A stretch of DNA of 52,536 bases from Lachnospiraceae bacterium (GCA_024692905.1 JAILLY010000032.1:1-52536), one strand, 5' to 3'; shown: positions 43,029 to 51,702, counted from the stretch's first letter. The notes: generated from the letters alone by a model not told the origin. A program made the numbers and translations.

Positions 43029-45644
43029 ATGATACGGACAAGGATGAAACTTTTGGGCGCAGCCTTAACTGTGGCGGCATTGCTCGTTATCCCGGGGGTA
43101 CGTGCGTTTGCAGCCGGCAGTGTTACCGTCACGGCCGATAAAGAGACGGTTCCCTCAGGGGAGAAGTTTGTGGTTTCATATAAGGCCGAGAGCGACGGAG
43201 ACGGAGGGGAAGCTCCCGAGATTTCCGTCGAATACGATGAGAACAGGCTGGTCGTTATGGAGTGCGACAAGGAATACGGCGGAGGCGGCGGCAAGCTGAC
43301 CTTTACCGACACCGAGGCAGCCATCACATTCGGAACGCTTTCGGGCGGTCCGGCTGAAGTATATGTAACGGCGATACTTGACGGCGATGGCGGTGAACCC
43401 GCTACCGGAAGCGTTACCGTGACTGTTGACGGTGAAGATACCGTTGCGGCGGCGGATGCGGGAGAGTCAGCTCCGGCAGCATCATCAACCGGTGTTGCGG
43501 CAGGTACCGTAATGTCGCTTGACGGGACCAAGGTCATCTCTACGGTCTTCCCGGACGAGATGATGCCCGAGCTTTTCCATAAAACGACTGCATCATACAG
43601 CGGAACGACAATAGAAGCCGCGCAGTTTGATATGAAGGAAGATATCATGCTCGTTTACGTTACCGATGAGGCAACGAATACAGGCAGTTTCTGCATAATC
43701 GATCCGCAGAGCGGTGAACTCAGTGATTTCAGAAGGATAAGCGGCATTGAGAACAGGTTCATAATTGTCTTAAAGGCTCCCGAAAATGTTGAAGTACCGC
43801 TCAATTTCACGAAGGCGACCCTTCAGTGGAATGACCAGACGCTTGAGGCATACAAGATCGTTTCGGAAGATTCGGATGAATCCGCCGAAGCATCACTTGC
43901 ATATGAAAATAACGGAGTATCGTCGGAGCAGTTCTTCTTAGTATATGCCATAAGTTCTGACGGCAACCAGGGCTGGTATCTGTATGATTCTGCCGAAGGC
44001 ACTTATCAGAGGTACCTGCAGGTCATAAGGGCGGCGATAGATGATGACGGCGATAAGATGCCGATAACCGAGGCAGTTGCCAAGGCGGCCTCAGAGAAGT
44101 ATGAGAAGCCTCTGTTCATAAGGCTCATAATCATCGGCGTGCTCGGACTCCTTGCACTCATCCTGATAATCGTTGTGATCGTACTGGCCGTGAAGCTCAG
44201 CCATGCGGAGGATGCAGCATACGATAATGATGAGGAATATGATGATTATCCCGAACCCGTCCCGGTAAGACGCAGGAGGCGTTACGAAGAGGACGAGGAG
44301 GAAGATGAGGACGAAGAGGACGACGAAGAAGACGAAGAGGATGAAGAAGACGACGAAGACGATGAAGATATAGAAGACGACGAAGAGGATGAAGAAGACG
44401 AGGAAGAAGAGGAGGAGCCTGAGGATGTGAAGCCTAAGGCACCCGCAAAGCCCGCTCCGGGATCAAAGCCCGTGATCAAGGCCAAGGATATAGCCGAGTG
44501 GCAGATGAACAATGATTCCGATGATGTCTTCAAGCCCCGCAAGAAGAAGAAACGCAAGGACGAGCCGTTCAGTGAGCCGCAGGCGATAGACTGGTCCGAG
44601 ATGGAATCCGTTGTAAGGAATGCGGCTTCCGACTCAAGACGTCCTACCGGAAACAATACGAGCAGCCTTCCTCCGAGATACAGGGGAGAAGAGCCGGACG
44701 CCGACGAAGAAAAGAAGGGCGCAGCTGAAGAAAAAGCAGCCGTGACTCCGAAGATGGCACCCGTTCCCGAGAAGAAAGCGCCTGCCGCAGAGGCAGTCCG
44801 GGGTGAAGCAGGTGCAAACAGAGTCGCACCTTCGGTATCGATCCCCACGCCGGAAGCAGTACGTCCGGTAATGAAGGCTACACCGATCGTTCCCGCAAAT
44901 ATGCCCAAGAAGGCCGGATTCCCCGGTGAAGAACCCGAACCCGCGCCCACTCCCGCAGAGGAAGTCAAGGCCGAGAAGAAGGGTCTCTTCGGAAGGAAGA
45001 AGGGTCTGTTCGATATAGACGAAGACGAGCTTGAGGATGACGATAAGGACGAAGGCTTCAGCTTCTTCAGGAGGGACAAGAAGAAGGTTCCCGAGCAGGT
45101 TCAGAAGCGTTCCGAGGAAAAGGCTCCCGAAACGCCTGCACATGACGGCGGATACGGTTACGGCCAGGGCTACCAGCAGCAGGGATACGGCAATAACGGC
45201 CAGTACCAGAACCAGTATCCCGGCCAGGCTCAGCAGGGTTATGTAAACCAGGGCTATCAGCAGCAGGGCGCTCAGGGTTACCAGCAGCAGGGATATTACA
45301 ATAATCAGTATCAGGCGCAGGGCCAGAATCAGGGACGTCAGGGTTATGTAAACCAGGATTACCGTCAGCAGGGCGGCCAGGGATTTGCAAACCGCGGATA
45401 CGATCAGGGTTATACAGGTCAGGGTTACCAGGGTTATAACCAGAATTACCAGCAGGGTTACGGCCAGGGCTACCAGCAGGGTTATCCTCAGGGCTATGAC
45501 CAGGGTTATCCCGGAAACGGTTACCAGGCAGGCGGAATGAACATGGCAGGCGGTCTCCAGTATCAGGAATATCCGCAGCAGACCATGTATAACACAGCGG
45601 ATTTCGATGAGGATTTTGAATTCGAGTTCCTGAATGTTGATTGA
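43029..45644 (+). CDS. Single-pass membrane protein: cohesin-like outside part, acidic tract and prion-like cytoplasmic tail
   Basis: 871 residues. The signal peptide ends at AFA (about 29). An outside beta-rich region, cohesin-like in look (SVTVTADKETVPSGEKFVVSY), spans about 30-135, and a second outside region about 160-355. One TM is at 366-390. Then, inside, come an RRRRR cluster (414-418), a Glu/Asp run of about 50 residues (420-469), a Lys/Arg patch (KPRKKKKRK), Pro/Ala/Glu linkers, a repeated KKGLFGRKKGLFD motif and a long G/Q/Y/N-rich region (706 to about 850). An acidic-aromatic end (FDEDFEFEF) closes it. I know no function for this whole. The composition of the tail is that of proteins that form condensates. 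It is co-transcribed with the glucosaminidase, so a wall-linked role is plausible. Confidence 0.8.
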   Translation: MIRTRMKLLGAALTVAALLVIPGVRAFAAGSVTVTADKETVPSGEKFVVSYKAESDGDGGEAPEISVEYDENRLVVMECDKEYGGGGGKLTFTDTEAAITFGTLSGGPAEVYVTAILDGDGGEPATGSVTVTVDGEDTVAAADAGESAPAASSTGVAAGTVMSLDGTKVISTVFPDEMMPELFHKTTASYSGTTIEAAQFDMKEDIMLVYVTDEATNTGSFCIIDPQSGELSDFRRISGIENRFIIVLKAPENVEVPLNFTKATLQWNDQTLEAYKIVSEDSDESAEASLAYENNGVSSEQFFLVYAISSDGNQGWYLYDSAEGTYQRYLQVIRAAIDDDGDKMPITEAVAKAASEKYEKPLFIRLIIIGVLGLLALILIIVVIVLAVKLSHAEDAAYDNDEEYDDYPEPVPVRRRRRYEEDEEEDEDEEDDEEDEEDEEDDEDDEDIEDDEEDEEDEEEEEEPEDVKPKAPAKPAPGSKPVIKAKDIAEWQMNNDSDDVFKPRKKKKRKDEPFSEPQAIDWSEMESVVRNAASDSRRPTGNNTSSLPPRYRGEEPDADEEKKGAAEEKAAVTPKMAPVPEKKAPAAEAVRGEAGANRVAPSVSIPTPEAVRPVMKATPIVPANMPKKAGFPGEEPEPAPTPAEEVKAEKKGLFGRKKGLFDIDEDELEDDDKDEGFSFFRRDKKKVPEQVQKRSEEKAPETPAHDGGYGYGQGYQQQGYGNNGQYQNQYPGQAQQGYVNQGYQQQGAQGYQQQGYYNNQYQAQGQNQGRQGYVNQDYRQQGGQGFANRGYDQGYTGQGYQGYNQNYQQGYGQGYQQGYPQGYDQGYPGNGYQAGGMNMAGGLQYQEYPQQTMYNTADFDEDFEFEFLNVD
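44280..44430 (+). repeat. Purine-rich GAA/GAC/GAG codon run encoding the acidic tract
   Basis: About 150 bp made almost only of Glu and Asp codons, giving a strong purine bias on the plus strand. It is inside the membrane-protein gene and could vary in length by slippage or form a triplex. Confidence 0.8.
45150..45530 (+). repeat. Degenerate CAGGGYTAYCAG-type tandem repeats encoding the prion-like tail
   Basis: Many copies of CAGGGTTAC/CAGGGCTAC and CAGCAGGG units in a row, out of strict register. They encode the GYQQQ/GQGY repeats, which suggests growth by unequal crossing over. Confidence 0.75.
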
Positions 45645-45666
45645 CCCTAAAAAGCACATAAATAAT

Positions 45667-45730
45667 AAAAAATGGCTCTCATGCCTGCGATATGCAGTCA
45701 GTCCTTCGGGGCGCGGAAGAGTCATTTTTT
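45667..45730 (+). terminator. Terminator between the membrane-protein gene and clpC
   Basis: AAAAAATG-CTCT pairs with AGAG-CATTTTTT (45667-45679 with 45718-45730), enclosing an inner CTGC/GCAG hairpin; a run of six T ends it. The symmetrical A and T tracts would allow termination in both directions. Confidence 0.7.
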
Positions 45731-45769
45731 ATATATATAAGTACCGGACTTATACAGGGAGAGCACAGC

Positions 45770-48217
45770 ATGAATTACACCGAGAAAGCAGACGAGGTAT
45801 TAACTACCGCCCGTAAGATATCCGACTCATATGACCACGGGTATATAGGAACGGAGCATCTTCTCCTGGCATTTATGGAGGAGGGGACTTCGGTCGTTGC
45901 ACAGATACTTAAGAAAAACGAAGTCACCGCAGCTGCCATAAGGGAGCTTATCGATAAGCAGATCGCTCCCGGCGGAGGAGTCATGACGATGGACCGGGGC
46001 GGGTTTACGCCCAAATTAAGCGAGATAATCGACATCGCTTACGAAACGGCGACAGGCATGAACGAAAGCCGCATAAGCACGGAGCATCTTCTTATTGCCC
46101 TCATAAAGGACGGCGATAATCTTGCGGTCAGGATATTGAATACAATGGGTGTAAATATCCAGAAGCTGTTTGTTGACATCCTCATGGCGATCGGAGAGGA
46201 CGTAAACAAATACAAGGAACAGATACAGGGATCCCGCCAGAGTGCGGGCAAGGGCGTTCAGAGTCAGATGCTCATAGAAAAGTACTCAAGGGATCTTACG
46301 GAACTTGCGCAAAGGGGCAGGCTCGATCCGGTCATCGGACGTGAGGTCCAGATCCAGCGCATCGTCCAGACATTAAGCCGCCGCACGAAGAACAATCCGT
46401 GTCTCGTAGGCGAACCCGGTGTCGGCAAGACCGCGATAGTAGAAGGTCTTGCAAGGAGGATAGCGGAAGGGAGCGTGCCCGAGAGCGTCCAGGGCAAGCG
46501 TCTTCTGACTCTCGATATGGCATCGATAGTGGCAGGCACCAAGTACAGGGGCGAGTTTGAGGAACGCATAAAGAAGATAATAAATGAGGTCATAGAGAAC
46601 AAGAATATCATACTCTTCGTTGACGAACTGCATACGCTCATAGGAGCCGGCGGAGCGGAGGGGACCCTCGATGCTTCGAATATACTAAAGCCCTCGCTCT
46701 CACGCGGTGAGATCCAGCTTATCGGTGCAACGACGCATGATGAGTACAGGAAATATATCGAGAAGGATGCGGCGCTTGAGAGGCGTTTCCAGCCGATATC
46801 GGTAGAAGCACCCGGCCTTGAGGAATCAGTTGAGATACTTAAGGGCATAAGAGGGGTATATGAGGAGCATCACGGTGTTGTCATACCCGATGAAACGGTC
46901 GAAGCCTGTGTAAGGCTGAGTGACCGGTATATAAGCGACCGTTTCCTGCCCGATAAGGCGATCGATCTTATGGACGAGGCTGCGGCCAAGTTAAGGATAA
47001 GGGATCTCCCTTCGCTTGATGCCTTAAGGGAGATCGAGGATGAGCTTGACGGAATAGAGGAAAAAAAGGAAGAAGCCTTAAGGCTTGATGATCTTGAGGG
47101 CTATGCCGCTCTTAAGACAGAGCAGGAAAGGCTCGAAAAGGAATATATACGGACCAGGCTTAAGAACAGGGTGAAGGCGCGCAGGAACTGCACGGTCACT
47201 CCCGACCTGATCGCCGATGTCGTTTCCGAGTGGACGAAGATCCCGATAAAGAAGCTGACCGAGGGTGAGAATGCAAAGCTTAACCGTATGGAGAAGACTC
47301 TTAAGAAGCGCGTGATAGGCCAGGACGAGGCCGTATCCGCGGTCGCAAGGGCAGTAAAGAGGGGAAGGGTAGGCCTTAAGGAGAAGAACAGGCCGATAGG
47401 ATCTTTCCTTTTCCTCGGACCTACGGGCGTAGGAAAGACCGAACTCAGCAAGGCCCTTACAGAAGTCCTCTTTGGTACCGAAAATTCGATGATAAGGGTC
47501 GATATGTCCGAATACATGGAGAAGCACACCGTCAGCAAGCTCATCGGCTCGCCTCCGGGATATGTTGGCTTTGAAGAAGGCGGCCAGTTATCGGAGAAGG
47601 TAAGGCGCAATCCTTATTCGGTAGTTCTTTTCGATGAGATAGAAAAGGCCCATCCCGATGTTTTCAATATACTCCTTCAGGTGCTTGATGAAGGAAACAT
47701 CACTGATTCGAACGGCCGCAAGGTATCCTTTAAGAACTGCGTGATAATAATGACGAGCAATGCGGGCGCGAACCGTATCATAGATCCCAAACATCTCGGA
47801 TTTTCCACGCAGGTGGATAAGGAAGCGGACCATAAGAAGATGAAGGACGGCGTCATGGAGGAAGTCAAGCGGATATTCAGGCCCGAGTTCATCAACCGTA
47901 TCGATGAGATAATAGTCTTCAGATCGCTCGACCAGGATGATATGCAGAAGATCGTGACCCTGCTCACGGACCAGCTTACGGCAAGGATGAAGGAGGAGCT
48001 TAATGTGACTCTTACCGTGACCGCATCCGTCAAGAAACATATCGCACTTAAGGGGACGGATAAGAAGTTCGGAGCAAGGCCTTTAAAGCGCGCGATCCAG
48101 ACGATGCTTGAGGATAAGCTTGCCCAGGACGTGCTGGACGGATACATAACGGAGGGCAGCAAAGTACGCGTTACCCTTAAAAAGGGAGAGATAGTGACAG
48201 AGGTTTCAGAGGACTGA
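45770..48217 (+). CDS. clpC: ATP-dependent Clp protease ATP-binding subunit ClpC
   Basis: 815 residues from the ATG at 45770 (GGGAGAG before it). ClpC is a Hsp100 AAA+ unfoldase that feeds proteins to ClpP. The N domain has two Clp repeats (about 1-145). AAA domain 1 has GEPGVGKT and the FVDELHTLIGAGGAEG loop. The short M segment (about 395-460) is a coiled coil. AAA domain 2 has LGPTGVGKTELSKAL, SEYMEKHTVSKLIGSPPGYVG and DEIEKAHPDVFNILLQ. The mcsA, mcsB and ctsR genes that often precede clpC are absent, and no CtsR- or CIRCE-type operator is visible. Placement before radA is common in Firmicutes. Confidence 0.96.
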   Translation: MNYTEKADEVLTTARKISDSYDHGYIGTEHLLLAFMEEGTSVVAQILKKNEVTAAAIRELIDKQIAPGGGVMTMDRGGFTPKLSEIIDIAYETATGMNESRISTEHLLIALIKDGDNLAVRILNTMGVNIQKLFVDILMAIGEDVNKYKEQIQGSRQSAGKGVQSQMLIEKYSRDLTELAQRGRLDPVIGREVQIQRIVQTLSRRTKNNPCLVGEPGVGKTAIVEGLARRIAEGSVPESVQGKRLLTLDMASIVAGTKYRGEFEERIKKIINEVIENKNIILFVDELHTLIGAGGAEGTLDASNILKPSLSRGEIQLIGATTHDEYRKYIEKDAALERRFQPISVEAPGLEESVEILKGIRGVYEEHHGVVIPDETVEACVRLSDRYISDRFLPDKAIDLMDEAAAKLRIRDLPSLDALREIEDELDGIEEKKEEALRLDDLEGYAALKTEQERLEKEYIRTRLKNRVKARRNCTVTPDLIADVVSEWTKIPIKKLTEGENAKLNRMEKTLKKRVIGQDEAVSAVARAVKRGRVGLKEKNRPIGSFLFLGPTGVGKTELSKALTEVLFGTENSMIRVDMSEYMEKHTVSKLIGSPPGYVGFEEGGQLSEKVRRNPYSVVLFDEIEKAHPDVFNILLQVLDEGNITDSNGRKVSFKNCVIIMTSNAGANRIIDPKHLGFSTQVDKEADHKKMKDGVMEEVKRIFRPEFINRIDEIIVFRSLDQDDMQKIVTLLTDQLTARMKEELNVTLTVTASVKKHIALKGTDKKFGARPLKRAIQTMLEDKLAQDVLDGYITEGSKVRVTLKKGEIVTEVSED

Positions 48218-48250
48218 TTTTTGATGTTTTTTATGGTAAATATCCATGAT

Positions 48251-48280
48251 TTGGTTTATACTTTAGATAGGTGTTATTAT
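48251..48280 (+). promoter_or_regulatory. Possible promoter of the small conserved protein gene
   Basis: TTGGTT at 48251-48256, an 18-bp spacer, TATTAT at 48275-48280. The -10 is fair, the -35 weak. Confidence 0.4.
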
Positions 48281-48302
48281 CTTTTCCAAGGAGGAAGATG
48301 AG

Positions 48303-48713
48303 ATGTCTGTTGTTAATGAACTTATTAAGTCGGAACCGGACGGTGCACTTAGCTTCGGTAATTACGAACTTAGCGAAAAGACCAAAAAGGAAGACTTTGA
48401 AAACGCCGGAAATCTGTATAAGGTCAAGACGTTTAAGGAGATCACAAAGCTTGAAAGGGACGGAATGTTCGTTTATGAATCCGTACCGGGGACCAGCGTC
48501 CACGGTTTTCGTGCAACGGGTGACGGGGTCAGCTTTACGGTCAGCGGCGCCGAAGATGCCCAGCTGACTGTAGGTGTTAAGGAAGATACCGAATATGAGA
48601 TATTCGTTGATGGCAGGAGTACGGGCAGGGTCAAGAGTAATCTTGGCGGCAAGCTTAGCATAAGTGTTGAGCTTGCAGGCAACGGGGATGTTCCCGTGGC
48701 CATTAAATTATGA
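48303..48713 (+). CDS. Small conserved Lachnospiraceae-type protein (often labelled endosialidase)
   Basis: 136 residues with no signal peptide or membrane segment. The pattern VVNELIKSEPDGALSFGNYELSEKTK...LYKVKTFKEITKLERDGMFVYESVPGTSVHGF...SFTVSGAEDAQLTVGV...YEIFVDG matches, from memory, a small family usually named endosialidase in clostridial annotations. The name is probably wrong: I see no glycosidase catalytic motif, and the sequence looks like a small beta-sandwich. AAGGAGG lies 9 nt before the ATG. It lies between clpC and radA, and radA begins 17 nt after its stop, so it may be co-transcribed with radA. Function unknown. Confidence 0.65.
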   Translation: MSVVNELIKSEPDGALSFGNYELSEKTKKEDFENAGNLYKVKTFKEITKLERDGMFVYESVPGTSVHGFRATGDGVSFTVSGAEDAQLTVGVKEDTEYEIFVDGRSTGRVKSNLGGKLSISVELAGNGDVPVAIKL

Positions 48714-48730
48714 TTTGAAGGACGGATCTG

Positions 48731-50104
48731 ATGACTAAGGCTAAGTCGGTTTTTTACTGCTCCGAGTGCGGTTATGAATCCGCCAAGTGGATGGGCCAGT
48801 GCCCCGGATGTCATTCGTGGAATACGTTTGTGGAGGAAGCCGTGAGAGCGGCTTCCGCGCATTCGGGGGCAGGAAGAGTCAGGAGCGCTGCATCTGCGGC
48901 AAGGCCCGAGAAGCTTAAGGATATATCGCTTGAGAGCGAAGATAAGATAAGTACGCATATGGGGGAGCTTGACCGTGTTCTCGGAGGAGGCATAGTCAGG
49001 GGCTCGCTCACCCTCGTGGGCGGAGATCCGGGTATCGGCAAGTCAACGCTGCTTCTGCAGGTCTGCAGGCTGCTTTCGCTTGATAATGTGAAGATACTCT
49101 ATATCTCGGGCGAAGAATCGCTCAAACAGATCAAGATGAGGGCCGGGCGGATCGGTGACTTTACCGATTCGCTTCTTTTGTTATGCGAAACGGATCTTGA
49201 AGCGATCGAGGATGTCATACAAAAGGAAAAGCCTTCGGTAGTCGTGATCGACTCGATCCAAACGATGTATTCTTCTGATATATCATCGGCACCGGGTTCG
49301 GTCTCCCAGGTCAGGGAGGCGACCGCCGTGCTGCTTAGGCTTGCCAAGGGTTTATCGACCGCCATTTTCATAGTAGGCCATGTCACCAAGGAGGGAACGG
49401 TTGCAGGTCCTAGGGTGCTTGAGCACATGGTCGATACCGTATTGTATTTCGAGGGCGATCGGAACGCCTCCTACAGGATACTGCGCGGCGTCAAGAACCG
49501 TTTCGGCTCTACCAATGAGATCGGTGTGTTTGAGATGAGAAACGAGGGGCTTGTCGAGGTCATGAACCCCTCCGAATATATGCTGAACGGACGGCCCAAG
49601 GACGCGAGCGGTTCGGTCGTCGTGTGCGCGCTCGAAGGTACGAGGCCGCTGCTGATAGAGCTTCAGGCACTTGTCTGCAGGAGCAGCTTCGGTATACCGA
49701 GGCGCCAGACCACGGGTGCCGACTTAAACCGCGTGAACCTTCTTATGGCCGTGCTCGAAAAGAGGATAGGTCTTAAGATGGCCGAGTGCGATGCCTATGT
49801 GAACGTTGCGGGAGGACTTAAGTTAAATGAACCTGCGGCCGATCTCGGTATAGTTCTTGCGCTTGTATCAAGTTACAAAAACCTCGTGATACCGTGGGAT
49901 GTCATAGCCTTCGGAGAGGTGGGCTTAAGCGGTGAGGTAAGGAGCGTTAGCATGCCCGCACAGCGTATCAAGGAAGCGCATAAGCTCGGTTTTACGACAT
50001 GTATCCTTCCCGACAGCGTGCTAAAGAGCGTCGGGGAAGTACCAAAAGGAATGACTCTTATAGGAGTGGGCTCGGTGGTCGATGCGCTCAAGGCGCTGCA
50101 ATGA
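48731..50104 (+). CDS. radA: DNA repair protein RadA
   Basis: 457 residues. RadA is a RecA-like helicase that helps extend D-loops in recombination. It has the N-terminal zinc finger (CSECGYESAKWMGQCPGCHSW, four Cys), Walker A GDPGIGKST, the RadA-specific KNRFGSTNEIGVF motif and a C-terminal Lon-protease-like domain (about 300-457; VYVNVAGGLKLNEPAADLGIVLAL). Length is standard. AAGGA precedes the ATG. It is ended at once by a long palindrome. Confidence 0.97.
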   Translation: MTKAKSVFYCSECGYESAKWMGQCPGCHSWNTFVEEAVRAASAHSGAGRVRSAASAARPEKLKDISLESEDKISTHMGELDRVLGGGIVRGSLTLVGGDPGIGKSTLLLQVCRLLSLDNVKILYISGEESLKQIKMRAGRIGDFTDSLLLLCETDLEAIEDVIQKEKPSVVVIDSIQTMYSSDISSAPGSVSQVREATAVLLRLAKGLSTAIFIVGHVTKEGTVAGPRVLEHMVDTVLYFEGDRNASYRILRGVKNRFGSTNEIGVFEMRNEGLVEVMNPSEYMLNGRPKDASGSVVVCALEGTRPLLIELQALVCRSSFGIPRRQTTGADLNRVNLLMAVLEKRIGLKMAECDAYVNVAGGLKLNEPAADLGIVLALVSSYKNLVIPWDVIAFGEVGLSGEVRSVSMPAQRIKEAHKLGFTTCILPDSVLKSVGEVPKGMTLIGVGSVVDALKALQ

Positions 50105-50170
50105 CCCCTAAACCCCGTCCCCGGGGTCCACATTTTGACCCCCCGGGACGGGGTTTGGGGTTCATTTTTT
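50105..50170 (+). terminator. Very long GC-rich hairpin with T-tract after radA (terminator, repeat-like)
   Basis: Arms of about 24 bp (50105-50128 and 50137-50160) match except for two central positions, with an 8-nt CACATTTT loop, then TTCATTTTTT. The length far exceeds a normal terminator, and the CCGTCCCC/GGGACGG core resembles the palindrome at 25044, suggesting an extragenic repeat used as a terminator. Confidence 0.8.
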
Positions 50171-50182
50171 CACACATATACA

Positions 50183-50220
50183 GGAGAGAATGCCGCGATG
50201 ATGGTCGCGGCATTCTCTCC
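50183..50220. repeat. Perfect 16-bp inverted repeat
   Basis: GGAGAGAATGCCGCGA and its exact complement flank a 6-nt loop (TGATGG). No T-tract follows on either strand. It could be a transcript-end structure or an inserted palindromic element. Confidence 0.8.
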
Positions 50221-50394
50221 ATATAGACCCGTAATGAATTATGACCATGAGATATTTAATTTCTTGCTGGAATGCGCACAGTCACTCAGATAAAGATTAA
50301 TTAGCGATTGATACGGTATACCGCTCTCGCCGGACTGCTTTTTGAAGTTGTGGTCTCCGGGGGACGAGGTTTCGGCAAAAACAACAATTAGATG
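50221..50394. other. Non-coding stretch, nothing recognised
   Basis: 174 bp between the palindromes and the promoter of the ATPase gene. It has a lower GC content than its neighbours and no open frame of note. It may be decayed sequence at the edge of an insertion (inference). Confidence 0.4.
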
Positions 50395-50422
50395 TTGAAA
50401 TTGCCGCAGGATAGTTTATAAT
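50395..50422 (+). promoter_or_regulatory. Promoter of the AAA/DUF4143 ATPase gene
   Basis: TTGAAA at 50395-50400, a 16-bp spacer, TATAAT at 50417-50422. Confidence 0.7.
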
Positions 50423-50454
50423 ATAACTAAGAATAATTACAAGGAGAATATGGT

Positions 50455-51702
50455 ATGTATTATCATAGACAGCTGGAGCACAAGATCAAGGAATCAGCAG
50501 GAGAATATGCTTGTATAACCCTGTATGGCGCCAGGCAGACAGGAAAATCCACAATGGTAAGAAACCTGTTTCCCGGCTATGAATATGTCTCATTGGACAG
50601 TAGCAGGGAGCGTATGCTTGCCACAGATGATCCTGCGCTTTTTTTGGATGCACACGGCACTCCGCTGATAATAGACGAGATACAGAAGGTCCCTGACCTG
50701 ATGGAGGAGATCAAGATAAAAATAGACGAAGCAAAATTGAAGTGCGTGAAAGAGGGAACGAGCATTTCTTTGATGTATATTCTTACCGGTTCAAACACAC
50801 ATGAAATCCGAGAAAGGGCGTCAGAGACATTAGCGGGAAGAACTGCGCTGATCGAAGTGAATTCGTTTTCGGAATGTGAGAAACAAAAAAAGGAAGGAAG
50901 CGAATTTGTACCTGATATCGACATATTAAAGAAAAAACAGATTGATCTGAAGCCTAAAAACAGGTATGAGATTTTTGAAGAAATATTTCTCGGAGGCATG
51001 CCTGAATACTGGATAATGCGGCCTGATCGGGATACCTTTTTTGAAAGCTACATCGCCACGTACTTGGAAAAAGACGTAAGCAGAATGATAAACATCGGAA
51101 GACTTGATGATTTCAGAAGGTTTATGCGTATTGTAGCGCTCCGGACATCGCAGCAGCTTGATTACACGGAGATCGGTAATGCAGTAGGAATTGACGCAAG
51201 AACGGCGAAAACGTGGCTTTCGATCCTGGAGGCCTCCGGCATAATCATAATCCTGCAGACATATGCAAATAACCTCTCAAAACGTATAATTAAATCTCCT
51301 AAACTGTATTTTATGGATACAGGACTGTGTGCTTTTTTGTGCGGATGGACGGATTTTAAGATATTGGAATCATCTCCGATGGCAGGTGCTTTCTTTGAGA
51401 CTTATGTTGTGAGTGAGATAGTTAAAAGTATACGCAACGCAGGCAAGCGAATCGAAAACACGTTGTACTATTACAGGGACCGGGATCAGAAAGAGGTGGA
51501 TCTGATTTTCGATATCAACCGGACACTGTACCCGATAGAGATAAAAAAGGGAGTGGGAAAAGATAAGGCAGATAAAAACTTCAAAATCCTTAAGCAGTAT
51601 AAGATGCCTATAGCTACAGGGCTGGTAATTGATACATCGGACAGAGTCTTTCCTCTTAACAAAGAAACATATTACTGCCCGGTAGGAATGATTGGATTAT
51701 AA
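50455..51702 (+). CDS. AAA_14 / DUF4143 ATPase
   Basis: 415 residues. Walker A is GARQTGKST near residue 25-33 and Walker B is LIIDEIQK near 72-79; SLDSSRERMLATDDPALFL between them is the AAA_14 pattern. ILTGSNTHEI is sensor 1-like. The C-terminal part (about 200-415) is DUF4143, with YFMDTGLCAFLCGW, FETYVVSEIVK and a PD-(D/E)XK-like DLIFD...YPIEIKKG. The family is common in anaerobes, often in many scattered copies, and its role is unknown (toxin-antitoxin or DNA-linked roles have been suggested). Codon use is A/T-richer than neighbours (many AAA, ATA, GAA codons). It has its own promoter and AAGGAG site, which fits recent acquisition. Confidence 0.85.
   Translation: MYYHRQLEHKIKESAGEYACITLYGARQTGKSTMVRNLFPGYEYVSLDSSRERMLATDDPALFLDAHGTPLIIDEIQKVPDLMEEIKIKIDEAKLKCVKEGTSISLMYILTGSNTHEIRERASETLAGRTALIEVNSFSECEKQKKEGSEFVPDIDILKKKQIDLKPKNRYEIFEEIFLGGMPEYWIMRPDRDTFFESYIATYLEKDVSRMINIGRLDDFRRFMRIVALRTSQQLDYTEIGNAVGIDARTAKTWLSILEASGIIIILQTYANNLSKRIIKSPKLYFMDTGLCAFLCGWTDFKILESSPMAGAFFETYVVSEIVKSIRNAGKRIENTLYYYRDRDQKEVDLIFDINRTLYPIEIKKGVGKDKADKNFKILKQYKMPIATGLVIDTSDRVFPLNKETYYCPVGMIGL

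Noticed and set aside
44282-45079. Minus-strand open frame of 265 residues with a very long Ser run
   Set aside because: It is the antisense of the Glu/Asp codon run of the membrane protein gene; no ribosome site or domain.
45150-45530. CRISPR-like array
   Set aside because: Repeats are short, degenerate and in frame with the G/Q/Y-rich protein; there are no unique spacers and no cas genes.
45645-45769. CIRCE or CtsR operator before clpC
   Set aside because: No TTAGCACTC/GAGTGCTAA pair and no paired GGTCAAA heptads; only the terminator hairpin is seen.
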